Counted from the stretch's first letter, positions 15,325 through 23,795 are shown. The stretch: DNA of 43,392 nt from an uncultured Propionibacteriaceae bacterium (GCA_945911015.1 CAMDZW010000031.1:1-43392); one strand, 5' to 3'. Notes: a model not told the origin generated them from the sequence alone. A program made the numbers and translations.

Positions 15325-17253
15325 TCAGCGCTCGCGGCGTCCGCTCAGGCCACGGGTGAGCAGGACACCACCCAGTGCGATGACGGCGAGTCCTCCGGCG
15401 ATCACACCGAATCCGATGGTGGAACCGGTGTCGGCGAGGTCAGGCTCCTGGCTGGGAGTCGGATCGCTCGAGGGTTCCGGGTCGTCGACCGGAGCGGTGG
15501 TCGGCGGGTCGGACGGCGTCGGCGTGGGGGTCGGTGTCTGGCTGGGCGGCGGTTCGACCGCGCAGACATTGGTCGTGGCACTGGCGGTCACCGTGTAGTC
15601 GCCGTCCCCGGTCAGGGTGACGGTGTTGACGAACTCTCGGCAGTCGACGCTGTTCGCAGTGACCTCCAGGGTGTAGCTCAGGACCGCCTCACCGTCGGCA
15701 GCGTTGAGCTCGACGGTGGTGTCGGCCTTGTCGTCGTAGACGGTGACGGTGCCGTTGATGACGGTCGGCTCCACGGTGGTGAAGTCGATGTCAGCTCCGG
15801 CAGAGGCCGCACCGGTCGAACCGGGCAGCGACGAGGCATCCCAGTCGGCATCGACGGTGACGGTGCCGGTGAAGTCAGCTGCACCATCATTGAGGGTGCA
15901 GCTGTAGTCCACCTGGACGGATTCGTTGGCCGGCACGGTCAGTCCCTCGCCGTCGGTGACGGTGCACTCTGCATCCGGCAGGGTGGCGGCGACATTGACG
16001 TCGGTGGCGTCGAAGTCGTTGGGGTTGGTGAGGGTCGCGGTGCCAGTGACCACGAAGTTGGATTCGTCAACCACGGAAGGGGTTGCCACGATCTCATAGG
16101 TGATCTCGGTCGTGTCGCCCACGACCATCTCGACCGAGTCCTGGTCGACCGACTTGGTCAGGTCCCACTCGTAGGTCCGGTCATAGGTGCCGGTGGCATC
16201 GTTGGTCAGGGTCAGGTCGGCCTGCACGAGCTGCTTGTTGATCACGGTGCAGGACACGGTCGCGCTGGCCGCGACCTCGACGCTGAAGGCGAGCCCTGAG
16301 GTGTTGGTGACCTCGACCGGGTCACCATTTGCGGTGCACACGGCGTTTTGGCCGTTCTGCTGCTTGAGCTCGAACCCGGGCTGCTGCTGTTCGGTGACGG
16401 TGACGGTCTTGGTGGTGATGTCGCCGTCGCTGTAGTCGACCTTGAAGTTCACCGCTCCGGTCTGGTTGGTGGTCCCCGAGGTCGCACCACTGATGTCGCC
16501 GTCGGCCTCGAAGGTCCAGCCGGATGCCACGGCAGTGTCGCCATTGACATCCTCGACCTGCTTGACGACGCTCAGTGTGCCGTCGCAGGCCTTCTTGGCG
16601 AGCTCTTCCATCTTGGCGGCGAGCGTGGTGTAGTTCTCGATCAGGTAGTAGTCCTTGCCCTTCTCCGGGCCGGAGATGGCTTTGATCTGGCCTTCGTTCA
16701 CCGCGCCGACGCCGACACCGATGATGGTGGTGGTAGCGCTCTTGTGTGCGTTGGCAGCGGTGATGCCGCTGTTCAGGGCATCGGAGCTTGGGCGGTTGGG
16801 TTGGCCATCGGTGATGAAGACGATGGCGTTGTACGTGCCGGTCGGGATGATCTGGAAGGCCGCCTGCCAGTTGGTGAAGCCGCCGTCCCGGGTGATCGTG
16901 TCAATCGCGCCGCGGACATTGTCGGCACCATTGCTGGTCGAGATCGGCGTCTTGTCGATGATTGTCTGGGCCTGGTCGGAGAAGGTGTAGACGCCGACCG
17001 CTGACGGCGTCCCCTCCAAGGCGTCCACGAACTCCTTGGCTGCCTTCTTCGACTCGGCGACGTCGTTGGCGCTCAGTGACCCGGAGAGGTCCAGAACGAT
17101 GGCGATGTCCAGGCCGCAGCTGTCGGGTAGCGGCGGGTTGGGTGCCGGATCGGCAGCATGTGCAGTCTGCGTCCCGGCCACCAGACCGAGCAGAACAACC
17201 AATGGTGTGAGTACTGCGACCAGCGGTCGCAAAAGTGCGCGCGAAAATATCAA
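15325..17253 (-). CDS. VWA-domain surface protein with LADTG sorting signal
   Basis: A 642-aa secreted, wall-anchored protein. The signal peptide ends near AHA-A (residue 33). The von Willebrand A domain spans about 45-220 with an intact MIDAS: D55-LS57-GS59, a Thr in GGFTNW and FITDGQ. Downstream are Ig-like beta-domains with paired Cys (ACDGTL, AVCTANGD, SCTVIN, CTVTDGEG, YSCTLN, DCREFVN, NVC), a Pro/Thr/Ser linker, the sorting motif LADTG near 606, a hydrophobic helix and GRRER tail. By analogy to pilus-tip VWA proteins it is a candidate metal-dependent adhesin. The only reasonable start is TTG 17253, with GGGGGAA 4 nt upstream. A structured 185-nt leader precedes it. Its convergent partner carries the same LADTG motif. 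Confidence 0.88.
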   Translation of the reverse strand: MIFSRALLRPLVAVLTPLVVLLGLVAGTQTAHAADPAPNPPLPDSCGLDIAIVLDLSGSLSANDVAESKKAAKEFVDALEGTPSAVGVYTFSDQAQTIIDKTPISTSNGADNVRGAIDTITRDGGFTNWQAAFQIIPTGTYNAIVFITDGQPNRPSSDALNSGITAANAHKSATTTIIGVGVGAVNEGQIKAISGPEKGKDYYLIENYTTLAAKMEELAKKACDGTLSVVKQVEDVNGDTAVASGWTFEADGDISGATSGTTNQTGAVNFKVDYSDGDITTKTVTVTEQQQPGFELKQQNGQNAVCTANGDPVEVTNTSGLAFSVEVAASATVSCTVINKQLVQADLTLTNDATGTYDRTYEWDLTKSVDQDSVEMVVGDTTEITYEIVATPSVVDESNFVVTGTATLTNPNDFDATDVNVAATLPDAECTVTDGEGLTVPANESVQVDYSCTLNDGAADFTGTVTVDADWDASSLPGSTGAASAGADIDFTTVEPTVINGTVTVYDDKADTTVELNAADGEAVLSYTLEVTANSVDCREFVNTVTLTGDGDYTVTASATTNVCAVEPPPSQTPTPTPTPSDPPTTAPVDDPEPSSDPTPSQEPDLADTGSTIGFGVIAGGLAVIALGGVLLTRGLSGRRER

Positions 17254-17438
17254 CGCTTCCCCCGAGTGTCAGGACACCCTCCCAAGAGGAGTGCCAAGAT
17301 TCTCCGCCGCCCAAGCGTGAAGGGCGACTAGAGCCACGAAGGCCGTGGCTCGGGCGCCACGTTACGGGGTTTGCCTCTCGACGCGCGAGTCGGGGGGGAA
17401 TTCGAGGTCAAATTGTTATCTGACGATTCGTCGGTTGC
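17254..17438 (-). promoter_or_regulatory. Structured leader upstream of the VWA surface gene
   Basis: This gene-free stretch, read on the minus strand, can fold into three consecutive hairpins: 17331-17351 (8-bp perfect stem, GAGCCACG arm), 17306-17328 (7 bp, one G-U pair) and about 17274-17294 (stem with one bulge) just before the ribosome binding site. A GGCAAACC octamer lies at 17368-17375. The first hairpin could also end the regulator transcript above. Placement before a TTG start suggests cis-regulation of the adhesin, but I cannot assign a known riboswitch class. Confidence 0.4.
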
Positions 17439-19800
17439 TCAGTCGGCTGACAACAGGCCCAGGTCGACAGCCCTGGCCACGGCTTCGGCGCGGTTGCTGG
17501 CCGTCAGCTTGTGCAACAAAGTGCGGATCTGGCTGCGGACGGTGTTCAGGCTGACCACCCGGTGTTCTGCGATCTCGGTGTTGGTCAGGCCCTGCGCCAG
17601 GAGTGTCAGCACTTCACGCTCCACCCGGGTCAGCTGCACCGCCAGCAGGCGTCGGAAGGGTGCATGTGTCGGCCGGAGGGTGCGCAACGTCTGGGAGGTG
17701 GCGTCGGTGTCGGCCAGCTCGACCAGTCGATCGACCTCGTCAGCCGGTGCAAACCGCAGCGCGAAGCGGAGCAGTCCCGCTGGGGTGTCGCTGATCAGGG
17801 AGATCAGCTGAGTGGTGGCCGCCGCATCATGGCCGAGCTGGACGTGGGCGGTCAAGGTCAGCACCTCGACCACCGCCTGGGCCCGGGGACTGCTGCAGTC
17901 CCGTGCCGCGTCGAGTTCGGCCATGGCCGGGGAGGCTTGGCCCAGACACAACGAGACCAGGGCGGATGCCGTACGGGTGAACCAGTCGGGATGGGCCTGG
18001 CCCAGGCAGGCGCGAGCGGCGCCGACATCGCCGGCGGCGAGGTGGGCCAGTGCGGTCGCCGCAGCAATGAAACTGCTGGGTCTGTCGTCGGTCCAGAACG
18101 CCCGGCTGCGAGTGGCGGCCTGCTCAAGGGCTGGCCGCCGCAACTGGTGCGGAGCGGCCAGGACCCTGACCAACAGGACCAGCGCCTCCATCGCCGATCG
18201 GGTCGGTGCCGACGAGGTTCGGCTGGCCAACATCCCCACCAGGGAAAGAGCCTCGCCGTCCTGGCCGCTGTCCAACAGAAGCAGCGGGTCCGCGTGGGTG
18301 GGCGGTGCGACATCGCCCGGTCGGGTCGGGGCGCCCCAGAAATGTGCCTGGGTTGCGGCGGTCACCTTCTCGGCGATGACGGTCCGGCTCGACGGGGAGC
18401 ATGGTCGCGCATCAACTCCCCGAGCTGTTGGGCGAGCTCGTGCTGATCGGTCTGGATTGCTGCCCAGAAAGGGATGTACAGCTCGGCAGCAAGATCTTGT
18501 GCCACCACGGGATCATCGTCGGCCAGTGTCAGCAGGCCCGAGTCGTCCGCGGAGCCGAGCATCTCCCGTACGGCATCGAGTCCCTGGTGGGTGCGGTTCC
18601 GGTCACCGAGCGAGACCAGGGCGAGCAGCCGTCGGCAGGTCAGGCGGTAGGTGTTGAACAGGGTGCCTCCCTGGGCCGGGTCCACGACATCGGCGGTGCG
18701 TTGGAAGTACCACCGGGCACGGCGGCCCGCCCCACGACGGTCGAGCAACTGCCCGATCAACAGGGCCAGATTCGGGCGGTCGGCCAGATCGGTGCGCTCA
18801 GCCGCGATCAGGGCCTGTGCGGTGATCTCATTGGTGGCCAACAGGAAGTAGCGGAAGTGGTCGAACACCAGCTCCTCGGCGGTGGACAGCTCACCTGCCA
18901 GGCAGAGATGGAACAACTGCAGGATCAGTTGTCCGGCCGCAGAGGCATCCCGGATGGCTCGTCGGAGGTCGGCCACGTCCTGGGCCAGGAGCAGCTGCCA
19001 GGACCGTTCGCCCCAGTGGAAGACGGTCTGACCGGTCTCCTCGTCGACCTCGACCGTGCCGTACGGGCTGCACTCCAGTCGGGCAAAGTCCTCAGGTCAG
19101 GCGCCGAGCGCGGCCGGCATCGAGGACAAGGAGAACCAGCGCAACGACATGCCGTGATCGAGCATGCGCAGGGTCCGACTGCGGCGCCGGGTCTCGTCGG
19201 GCAATACCAACAGATCGAGCAGCGGATTCAGCTCGAGCCGACTGTCCGGGCTGGGCCACTCGTCACCACTGGTGACCAGATGCTCGACGTGGCGTCGCAG
19301 CAGCGACGGGCACTGCAGCACCGACAAGGGCAAGGTGGTGAACCGGTCGACCGGGATGTGACCCGCATTGGCTTCGACCACCCGGGCGACCTGGTCGGCG
19401 GTGAGGGCGAGGTCGCGTTCGTCGAGGACAAGCGTGTCCGATGGCCCAGCGGGTGGGTGATCCAGGCTCGACACCGCGGCCCGGACGTCGTGGGTCCGCA
19501 GATGATCGTGCAGCCCAGCCCAGCCCAGCCCAGCCGGCGTCGTCATGGCCGAGCAGGACGTCGTCGACGACCAATCAGGTCCGTCGGCTCGTCGTCGGCG
19601 AGAAAGGCATCGAAGTCCCGTTGGGTCCCGACCCAGGTCACGGTCCGCCCCTCGCCGCGGACCCGGCCGGCCAGCTGACGCAGCCAGGTGGTGCGGCCCC
19701 AGCCGGGCAGGGCGACCAGCACGGTCAGGCGGTGGACACTGCGCCACCCCCGGTCCCCGTCGAAGCGGGCGAGATCAACCCACTGTGACAGCGACACCAC
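17439..19800 (-). pseudogene. Decayed MalT-type LuxR-family STAND regulator
   Basis: Read with frame corrections, this is a regulator of about 785 aa. It has an N-terminal ATPase with a Walker A-like LPGWGRTTW (Lys replaced by Arg), Walker B-like LIVVDDVLLG, a long helical TPR-like middle, and a C-terminal LuxR helix-turn-helix (TRVEREVLTLLAQGLTNTEI, then SLNTVRSQI). The frame is broken four ways: an extra base near 19575 between DLI and VVDD; a change at the CAGCC repeat 19511-19535; an in-frame TGA at 19097-19099; and a shift near 18405 in a C-run. The last piece (GTG 18365 to 17439, 308 aa with the HTH) overlaps the preceding stop as GTGA and could still be made. The start GTG at 19800 or 19797 has AAGGAG upstream. 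It may once have controlled the neighbouring surface genes. Sequencing error is an alternative for single-base shifts. Confidence 0.75.
19511..19535. repeat. Pentanucleotide tandem repeat (CAGCC)x5 inside the regulator
   Basis: Five perfect CAGCC units. On the coding strand they read GGCTG repeats (Gly-Trp-Ala-Gly-Leu). The reading frame changes across the repeat: with three or six copies the flanking frames would join as DDAGWAGLHDHL, with five they do not. A 5-bp unit is a classic slippage substrate. Confidence 0.85.
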
Positions 19801-20003
19801 AGCACTCCTTGCTCAGCATGGCCTGACGCTACCGCCGTGACCAGTCAGGGGGACGGCTGTCCGAACCAGGGCGTGGTGGGGTGAAAACACGGGGTGAAAA
19901 ATCCGCCGATCCAGGGTGCGGTGACTCGCGCGGTGGTGAACTGCTGTCACCCGTGTGTGACGTCGGGGGACGCTCACGGCATCCTGGGAGGGGAATCTGG
20001 CGC
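19801..20003. other. Intergenic region upstream of the decayed regulator
   Basis: About 200 nt without a supported gene. It contains the AAGGAG Shine-Dalgarno of the regulator near 19804-19810. No clear -35/-10 pair was found. Short ORFs are not convincing. Confidence 0.4.
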
Positions 20004-20035
20004 GGCGGGCGGTCTCGGCACGGGACCGCTCCGCC
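20004..20035 (-). terminator. Terminator of the nfo / membrane-protein operon
   Basis: GGCGGGCGGTC (20004-20014) pairs with GACCGCTCCGCC (20024-20035), an 11-bp stem with one bulged T and a 9-nt loop, starting 6 nt after the stop at 20042 on the minus strand. Confidence 0.7.
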
Positions 20036-20041
20036 AGTCGG

Positions 20042-20515
20042 TCAGTGACGCAGCTTGGCGCGTGCGGCTTCGTCGAGCAGGGTGAGCGGCACGGCGGTCA
20101 GTACCGGTGAGCCCTTCAGCGACAGCAGCGCCACCGTCGGCAGCAACGACACCTTGTCCAAGGAGGACCAGTGCAGCTCGGATTCGCCGAGCACACTGGT
20201 CATCTCCAACCGGTCCGCAGTGGTGCGTACGGTGACGACCGATCCGATCGGCAGGGCGGTCTCCAAGGACTTCCGGGCCGTACGGACCGTGCTCACGATC
20301 AGGGCCACCAGCAGCAGGGCCAGCGCGATCCCGACCAGGTCGAGGCCGCTGAACACCGGCTCGAGGACTCGTTTGGCGACCAGTGCGACGATGACGGCGG
20401 CCAAGAGCACCCACAACACGATCACCCGGGTCAGGCCGAGGGCCCGTCGCCCAACATCCCGCTTCATCGCGTGCTGCAGGTCAGCGGTGATCGTCATCGT
20501 CTGCGGGTCGTCCAT
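20042..20515 (-). CDS. YcxB-like small membrane protein
   Basis: A 157-aa protein with a short N-terminal segment, two closely spaced transmembrane helices (about 28-47 and 55-75), and a C-terminal domain of YcxB type: RTTADRLEMTSVLGESELHW then SSLDKVSLLPTVALL. Function is unknown for this family. The open frame extends further upstream into the nfo gene, but that part is a shadow. ATG 20515 (MDDPQTM) or ATG 20497 are the candidate starts; GTGGAA lies about 10 nt before 20515. It begins 22 nt after the nfo stop and is probably co-transcribed with it. Confidence 0.6.
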   Translation of the reverse strand: MDDPQTMTITADLQHAMKRDVGRRALGLTRVIVLWVLLAAVIVALVAKRVLEPVFSGLDLVGIALALLLVALIVSTVRTARKSLETALPIGSVVTVRTTADRLEMTSVLGESELHWSSLDKVSLLPTVALLSLKGSPVLTAVPLTLLDEAARAKLRH

Positions 20516-20537
20516 GTCGTCATGGTTCCACAACAGC

Positions 20538-21326
20538 TCAGAGTCGCTCGCGGAGCCAGGCGATGTCAGCCAGGTGGCCCTCGCCCGGGGTCTCGAGGAC
20601 GACAGGCGCGCCTGCGTCACGGACCACCGCAAGGATGCCTTCCGGATCAGCCAGACCCTCCCCGAGGTTGGCATGGCGGTCCGCACCCGAGCCGGCCTTG
20701 TCGCGGGAGTCATTGCAATGGACCAGATCGACCCGCCCGGTGATCGCCTTGACCCGATCAACCAGCCCGACGAGCTCCTCACCACCGGCATGGGCGTGAC
20801 AGGTGTCGAGGCAGAAGCCGACCAGCTCGGCGCCGTCGGCGGCCTGGACCGATTCCCAGAGCTGCGCGATCCGATCCAGATGGCGCGCCATCGCGTTGGC
20901 CCCACCGGCGGTGTTCTCGATCAGCAACGGCACGGTGAACTCGGTCCGGTCAACCGCCTTGAACCAGTTCTCGAAGCCGACCGCGGGATCATCGTCGGCC
21001 CCGACATGTCCACCGTGGACGATCACCCCGGCGGCCCCGATGTCGGCGGCGGCATTCATGGTCTGCTGCAGCAGCTTGCGCGACGGGATCCGTACCCGGT
21101 TGTTGGCGGTTGCCACATTGATCACGTACGGGGCATGGACATACAGCGCGACACCAGCCACCTCGGCGTCGACGCGCAGCCCGGCCGCACCACCCTCGTA
21201 CGCAATCTGGGGGCCCTTCCACCCCTGAGGGTTGCCCAGGAAGAACTGACTTAGCTGGGCGTCGCGGGCCTTGGCCTCGGCGATGGGGTCAACCTGGTCG
21301 ACATGAGCTCCGATGGACAGTGTCAT
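20538..21326 (-). CDS. nfo: Endonuclease IV (AP endonuclease, base-excision repair)
   Basis: A 262-aa TIM-barrel nuclease that cleaves DNA 5' of abasic sites in the cytoplasm. All nine trinuclear-zinc ligands known from E. coli Nfo can be placed: His in YVHAPY, His in IVHGGHVG, Glu in LIENT, Asp and His in [11 protein letters not shown], His in LVHCNDS, Asp and His in DRHANLGEG, and Glu in VLETPG. The N-terminal LSIGAHV is also canonical. I prefer ATG 21326 over GTG 21335: a TAGGGT hexamer (21334-21339) ends 7 nt before this ATG and would overlap the GTG. The small membrane protein gene follows after 22 nt. Confidence 0.95.
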   Translation of the reverse strand: MTLSIGAHVDQVDPIAEAKARDAQLSQFFLGNPQGWKGPQIAYEGGAAGLRVDAEVAGVALYVHAPYVINVATANNRVRIPSRKLLQQTMNAAADIGAAGVIVHGGHVGADDDPAVGFENWFKAVDRTEFTVPLLIENTAGGANAMARHLDRIAQLWESVQAADGAELVGFCLDTCHAHAGGEELVGLVDRVKAITGRVDLVHCNDSRDKAGSGADRHANLGEGLADPEGILAVVRDAGAPVVLETPGEGHLADIAWLRERL

Positions 21327-21333
21327 GGTGTCC

Positions 21334-21339
21334 ACCCTA
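21334..21339 (-). promoter_or_regulatory. Candidate -10 (TAGGGT) of nfo
   Basis: TAGGGT on the minus strand, 7 nt before the ATG at 21326. It decides the start choice because the alternative GTG lies inside it. Confidence 0.5.
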
Positions 21340-21346
21340 TGTGTCG

Positions 21347-21398
21347 GGAGCAGGGGGGTGTCAGGAGCAGGGGGGTCCGGAGCAGGGGGTGTCAGGAG
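21347..21398 (+). repeat. G-rich tandem repeat at the end of the AraC gene
   Basis: Four GGAGC-led units starting at 21347, 21364, 21379 and 21394 (spacing 17, 15, 15), three of them followed by runs of five or six G. The array spans the nfo-AraC gap and the AraC stop codon. No stable terminator hairpin was seen here. Confidence 0.7.
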
Positions 21399-22219
21399 CG
21401 GCGGGCGCGGTACTCCCCGGGTGTGCAGCCACAGGTCCGCACGAAATGGTCGTAGAAGTTGCTCGACGAGCCGAAACCGGACGCGTGACCGACGGCTTCG
21501 GTGGTCATCGTGGTGGTGACCAGCAGACGTTGTGCCTCGGCGAGCCGATGCCGTACGAGCTGTTCACCGATGGTGACGCCGACCGATTCACGAAAGAGCG
21601 TGGTCGCATAGTTGGGGTTGAGGCGGGCCGCCCGGGCCACCTCGGCGGTGCCGATCGGATCGCGGAAGTGGTCGGAGATCCACTGCGCCATGATCGCCAC
21701 CGTGGACTGGTGCCCCGGTCGCGGCGGGGCCGGCGCGGGATGGCGGTCGTGGGCGAGCAGGATCCGGGTGACCAGGGCGTTGGCCTCCAACAACTGCGAC
21801 TCCAGGGGTGCATCGGCGGCCAGGTCACTCAACCAGGTCTCGAAGAGCGGCACCAGATGGCGGCCCACGGCCTCGACCGGGACCACCACGGTCCGTTGGG
21901 CGAGCACGGTGTTGGCAAAACTGCTGGGCAGGTTCCAGCTCAGCACCGTCGGCAACGGCAGGTGGGTCCAGCAGATGTCATCGCTGGGACTGGGCTCCGG
22001 GCCGTACAGACGGTGGGGTGCGGCAGCCCAGAACAAGGCGATGTGGCCCTCGGGCACCACGCAGAGCTCACCGCCGAAGAGATAGTCCAGTCTGCCCTTG
22101 AGCACCAGATTGATCTCGAGGTCGTCGTGCTGGTGGTAGTGAGGCATGGTCGAGGCAGGGCTGCGGCGCACCCAGGGGATCGCCCTGGCGGGCATCCGCG
22201 ACAACTCGTCGACCGACAC
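21392..22219 (-). CDS. AraC-family transcriptional regulator with cupin sensor
   Basis: A 275-aa regulator. Residues 1-100 form a cupin-like sensor ([20 protein letters not shown] then [16 protein letters not shown]), as in MelR/RhaS-type sugar regulators. The C-terminal 100 residues carry two helix-turn-helix motifs: [20 protein letters not shown], and [20 protein letters not shown] ending in CGCTPGEYR. It is transcribed away from a Gfo/Idh/MocA gene and, beyond it, a secreted glycosidase, so it likely activates that carbohydrate cassette. The start is GTG 22219; TACGCT at 22226-22231 ends 6 nt before it and there is no Shine-Dalgarno. The inducer is unknown. Confidence 0.9.
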   Translation of the reverse strand: MSVDELSRMPARAIPWVRRSPASTMPHYHQHDDLEINLVLKGRLDYLFGGELCVVPEGHIALFWAAAPHRLYGPEPSPSDDICWTHLPLPTVLSWNLPSSFANTVLAQRTVVVPVEAVGRHLVPLFETWLSDLAADAPLESQLLEANALVTRILLAHDRHPAPAPPRPGHQSTVAIMAQWISDHFRDPIGTAEVARAARLNPNYATTLFRESVGVTIGEQLVRHRLAEAQRLLVTTTMTTEAVGHASGFGSSSNFYDHFVRTCGCTPGEYRARRS

Positions 22220-22225
22220 AGGCCC

Positions 22226-22255
22226 AGCGTAGGTCAGGACCTGAGGATTCCGGAA
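22226..22255. promoter_or_regulatory. Divergent control region: -10 of AraC gene and two palindromes
   Basis: Contains TACGCT (minus strand, 22226-22231), the palindrome TCAGG-A-CCTGA (22234-22244) and the palindrome TTCCGGAA (22248-22255). A TAGGGT hexamer at 22299-22304 could be the -10 of the plus-strand gene. The palindromes are candidate operator sites. Confidence 0.35.
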
Positions 22256-22352
22256 GAGGTCGATGTCTGACGGGTGGCTGGCCTGAAGCCCGACTTCCTA
22301 GGGTGGCTGGGAACCGCCGGGAAAGCCGGGGGCTGAGACAGGAGTGCATGTC

Positions 22353-23564
22353 GTGAAGGTCGGTGTGGTCGGCTGTGGCCAGTTCGCCGGGAGCTTTGCC
22401 CGGTTGTGGAATCTTCATCCCGAGGTCGACGAGGTCTGGGTCACCGACCTGATCCCCGAGCGGGCCGAGGAACTCGCCGCCAAGAACGGGTTCGCCGGGA
22501 CCATGGCCTCCTATGAGGCGATGCTCGACTCCGATCTCGACGCGCTTGCGCTGATGACCCAGCGTTGGACCCACGCCCCGCTCGCCTCGCAAGCGCTGCG
22601 CGCCGGCAAGCATGTCTACTCCGCGGTCCCAATGGCGACCAGCATCGACGAGGTCACCGCGATCATCGACGCGGTCAACGACACCGGTCTCACCTACATG
22701 ATGGGGGAGACCCACTACTACTATCCGGTCGCGATGTGGGCGCGGCAGGCGCAGGCCGAGGGCAAGTTCGGCCGGCTCTTCTACGCCGAGGGTGACTACA
22801 TCCACGACATGGACCACGGTTTCTATGCCGCCTACCAGTACTCCGGTGGTGAGCGCTGGAAGGAGACCGCCTCCTACCCGCCGATGCTCTACCCCACCCA
22901 CGCCATCGGTGGAGTGTTGGCCGCCTGGAACACCCATGCGGTCAGCGTCTCGGCGCTCGGCTCGGTCGATGACCGTGGTGACGGCGTCTTCGACAAGGAG
23001 GTGTCGATGTTCGGCAACGACTTCTCCAACATGACCTCGCTGATCGAGACCAGCGACAACGGCATGATCCGCACCAACGAGTTCCGCCGCGTGGGCATGG
23101 CCGGGCAGATGAACGAGTCGCAGTTCCGCTGGTTCGGCACCGAAGGTGTGCTGGAGCAGTCGATGCTCGGTTCCCGCTACGTCACCCGCACCGACACCGT
23201 TGAGCTGACCGAGGACTTCCGGACCAAGGCGCCAGAGGTCGGCGAGGCCTTGGACATCGACCCGGCACTGCTGGAGAGCTTCGAGTCCGGCAACGCCCCG
23301 GTCCAGGATCGCTCGCGCCTGCCGAAGGAGTACGACGGCGTCCGCAACGGCCACCTCGGCTCGCACCACTTCTTGGCCGACGACTTCGTCCGCGCCGTCG
23401 TTGCCGGTAAGCAGCCCCCGGTCAACGCCTGGAAGGCGGCCCGGATCAACCTGCCCGGCATCGTCGCCTGGGACTCGGCCCGCCAGGGTGGGGAGCGTCT
23501 GCCCGTACCGGACTTCGGTGACTGCCCGCTCGAGATCGTCGACACCAGCACCCCCGTGCGCTGA
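22353..23564 (+). CDS. Gfo/Idh/MocA-family oxidoreductase with altered EKP motif
   Basis: A 403-aa protein with an N-terminal Rossmann fold (GVVGCGQFAG) and the Gfo/Idh/MocA C-terminal alpha/beta domain. At the position of the usual EKP catalytic motif, after ALRAGKHV, it reads AVP, so the conserved Lys is absent. GETHYYYPVAMWARQ follows, as in many sugar-acting members. The motif change makes ordinary NAD-dependent dehydrogenation uncertain; redox-neutral sugar chemistry is possible. I chose GTG 22353 because AGGAG sits 8 nt upstream; GTG 22344 would overlap that site. It is divergent from the AraC regulator and upstream of a secreted DUF4091 glycosidase, consistent with sugar catabolism. 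Confidence 0.85.
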   Translation: MKVGVVGCGQFAGSFARLWNLHPEVDEVWVTDLIPERAEELAAKNGFAGTMASYEAMLDSDLDALALMTQRWTHAPLASQALRAGKHVYSAVPMATSIDEVTAIIDAVNDTGLTYMMGETHYYYPVAMWARQAQAEGKFGRLFYAEGDYIHDMDHGFYAAYQYSGGERWKETASYPPMLYPTHAIGGVLAAWNTHAVSVSALGSVDDRGDGVFDKEVSMFGNDFSNMTSLIETSDNGMIRTNEFRRVGMAGQMNESQFRWFGTEGVLEQSMLGSRYVTRTDTVELTEDFRTKAPEVGEALDIDPALLESFESGNAPVQDRSRLPKEYDGVRNGHLGSHHFLADDFVRAVVAGKQPPVNAWKAARINLPGIVAWDSARQGGERLPVPDFGDCPLEIVDTSTPVR

Positions 23565-23580
23565 CCCCCAGGGCTCAGGG

Positions 23581-23653
23581 GTCAGCCCAGCCCAGGGTCA
23601 GCCCCAGCCCAGGGTCGGCCCCAGCCCAGGGGCCAGTCCGGGGCCCAGTCCGG
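23581..23653 (+). repeat. Direct repeats of CAGCCCAG-type units
   Basis: Three 16-17 bp units ending in CAGCCCAGG at 23581-23596, 23597-23613 and 23614-23630, followed by two 11-12 bp GGCC(C)AGTCCGG units. It lies directly after the Gfo/Idh/MocA stop. There are no spacers, so this is not a CRISPR array. Confidence 0.75.
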
Positions 23654-23663
23654 GCCGGCTGCA

Positions 23664-23728
23664 CAAGGATTCCGACCCAACGGACGCCTTGGATCGCTTC
23701 AATCCTGTCTCTTGGGTCGGAATCCTTG
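23664..23728. repeat. 17-bp perfect inverted repeat (palindromic intergenic element)
   Basis: CAAGGATTCCGACCCAA at 23664-23680 is the exact reverse complement of 23712-23728, with a 31-nt spacer that itself contains a small inverted repeat GGAT/ATCC. It may be a terminator-like hairpin, a cruciform, or one copy of a dispersed palindromic repeat family. No transposase is nearby. Confidence 0.8.
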
Positions 23729-23795
23729 GAGGGGGAGGAATGTGCCGGTCGACCAAGCAGGGATCGGCCCCCTTCCGGACGGGTCGGATGTGCAT

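Noticed and set aside
17254..17438. c-di-GMP-I (GEMM) riboswitch
   Set aside because: Only the GGCAAACC octamer agrees; the GNRA-capped stem and the following GGGACGCAAAGCC block are not matched, so I list only a structured leader.
20516..20905. N-terminal extension of the YcxB-like protein
   Set aside because: The extra residues are out-of-frame nfo coding sequence with an unnatural Ser/Pro/Arg composition.
21347..21398. G-quadruplex as a listed feature
   Set aside because: Only three long G-runs are close together, with 9-11 nt loops; reported as a repeat only.
23581..23653. CRISPR array
   Set aside because: Units are contiguous direct repeats of 11-17 bp with no unique spacers, and no cas genes are present.
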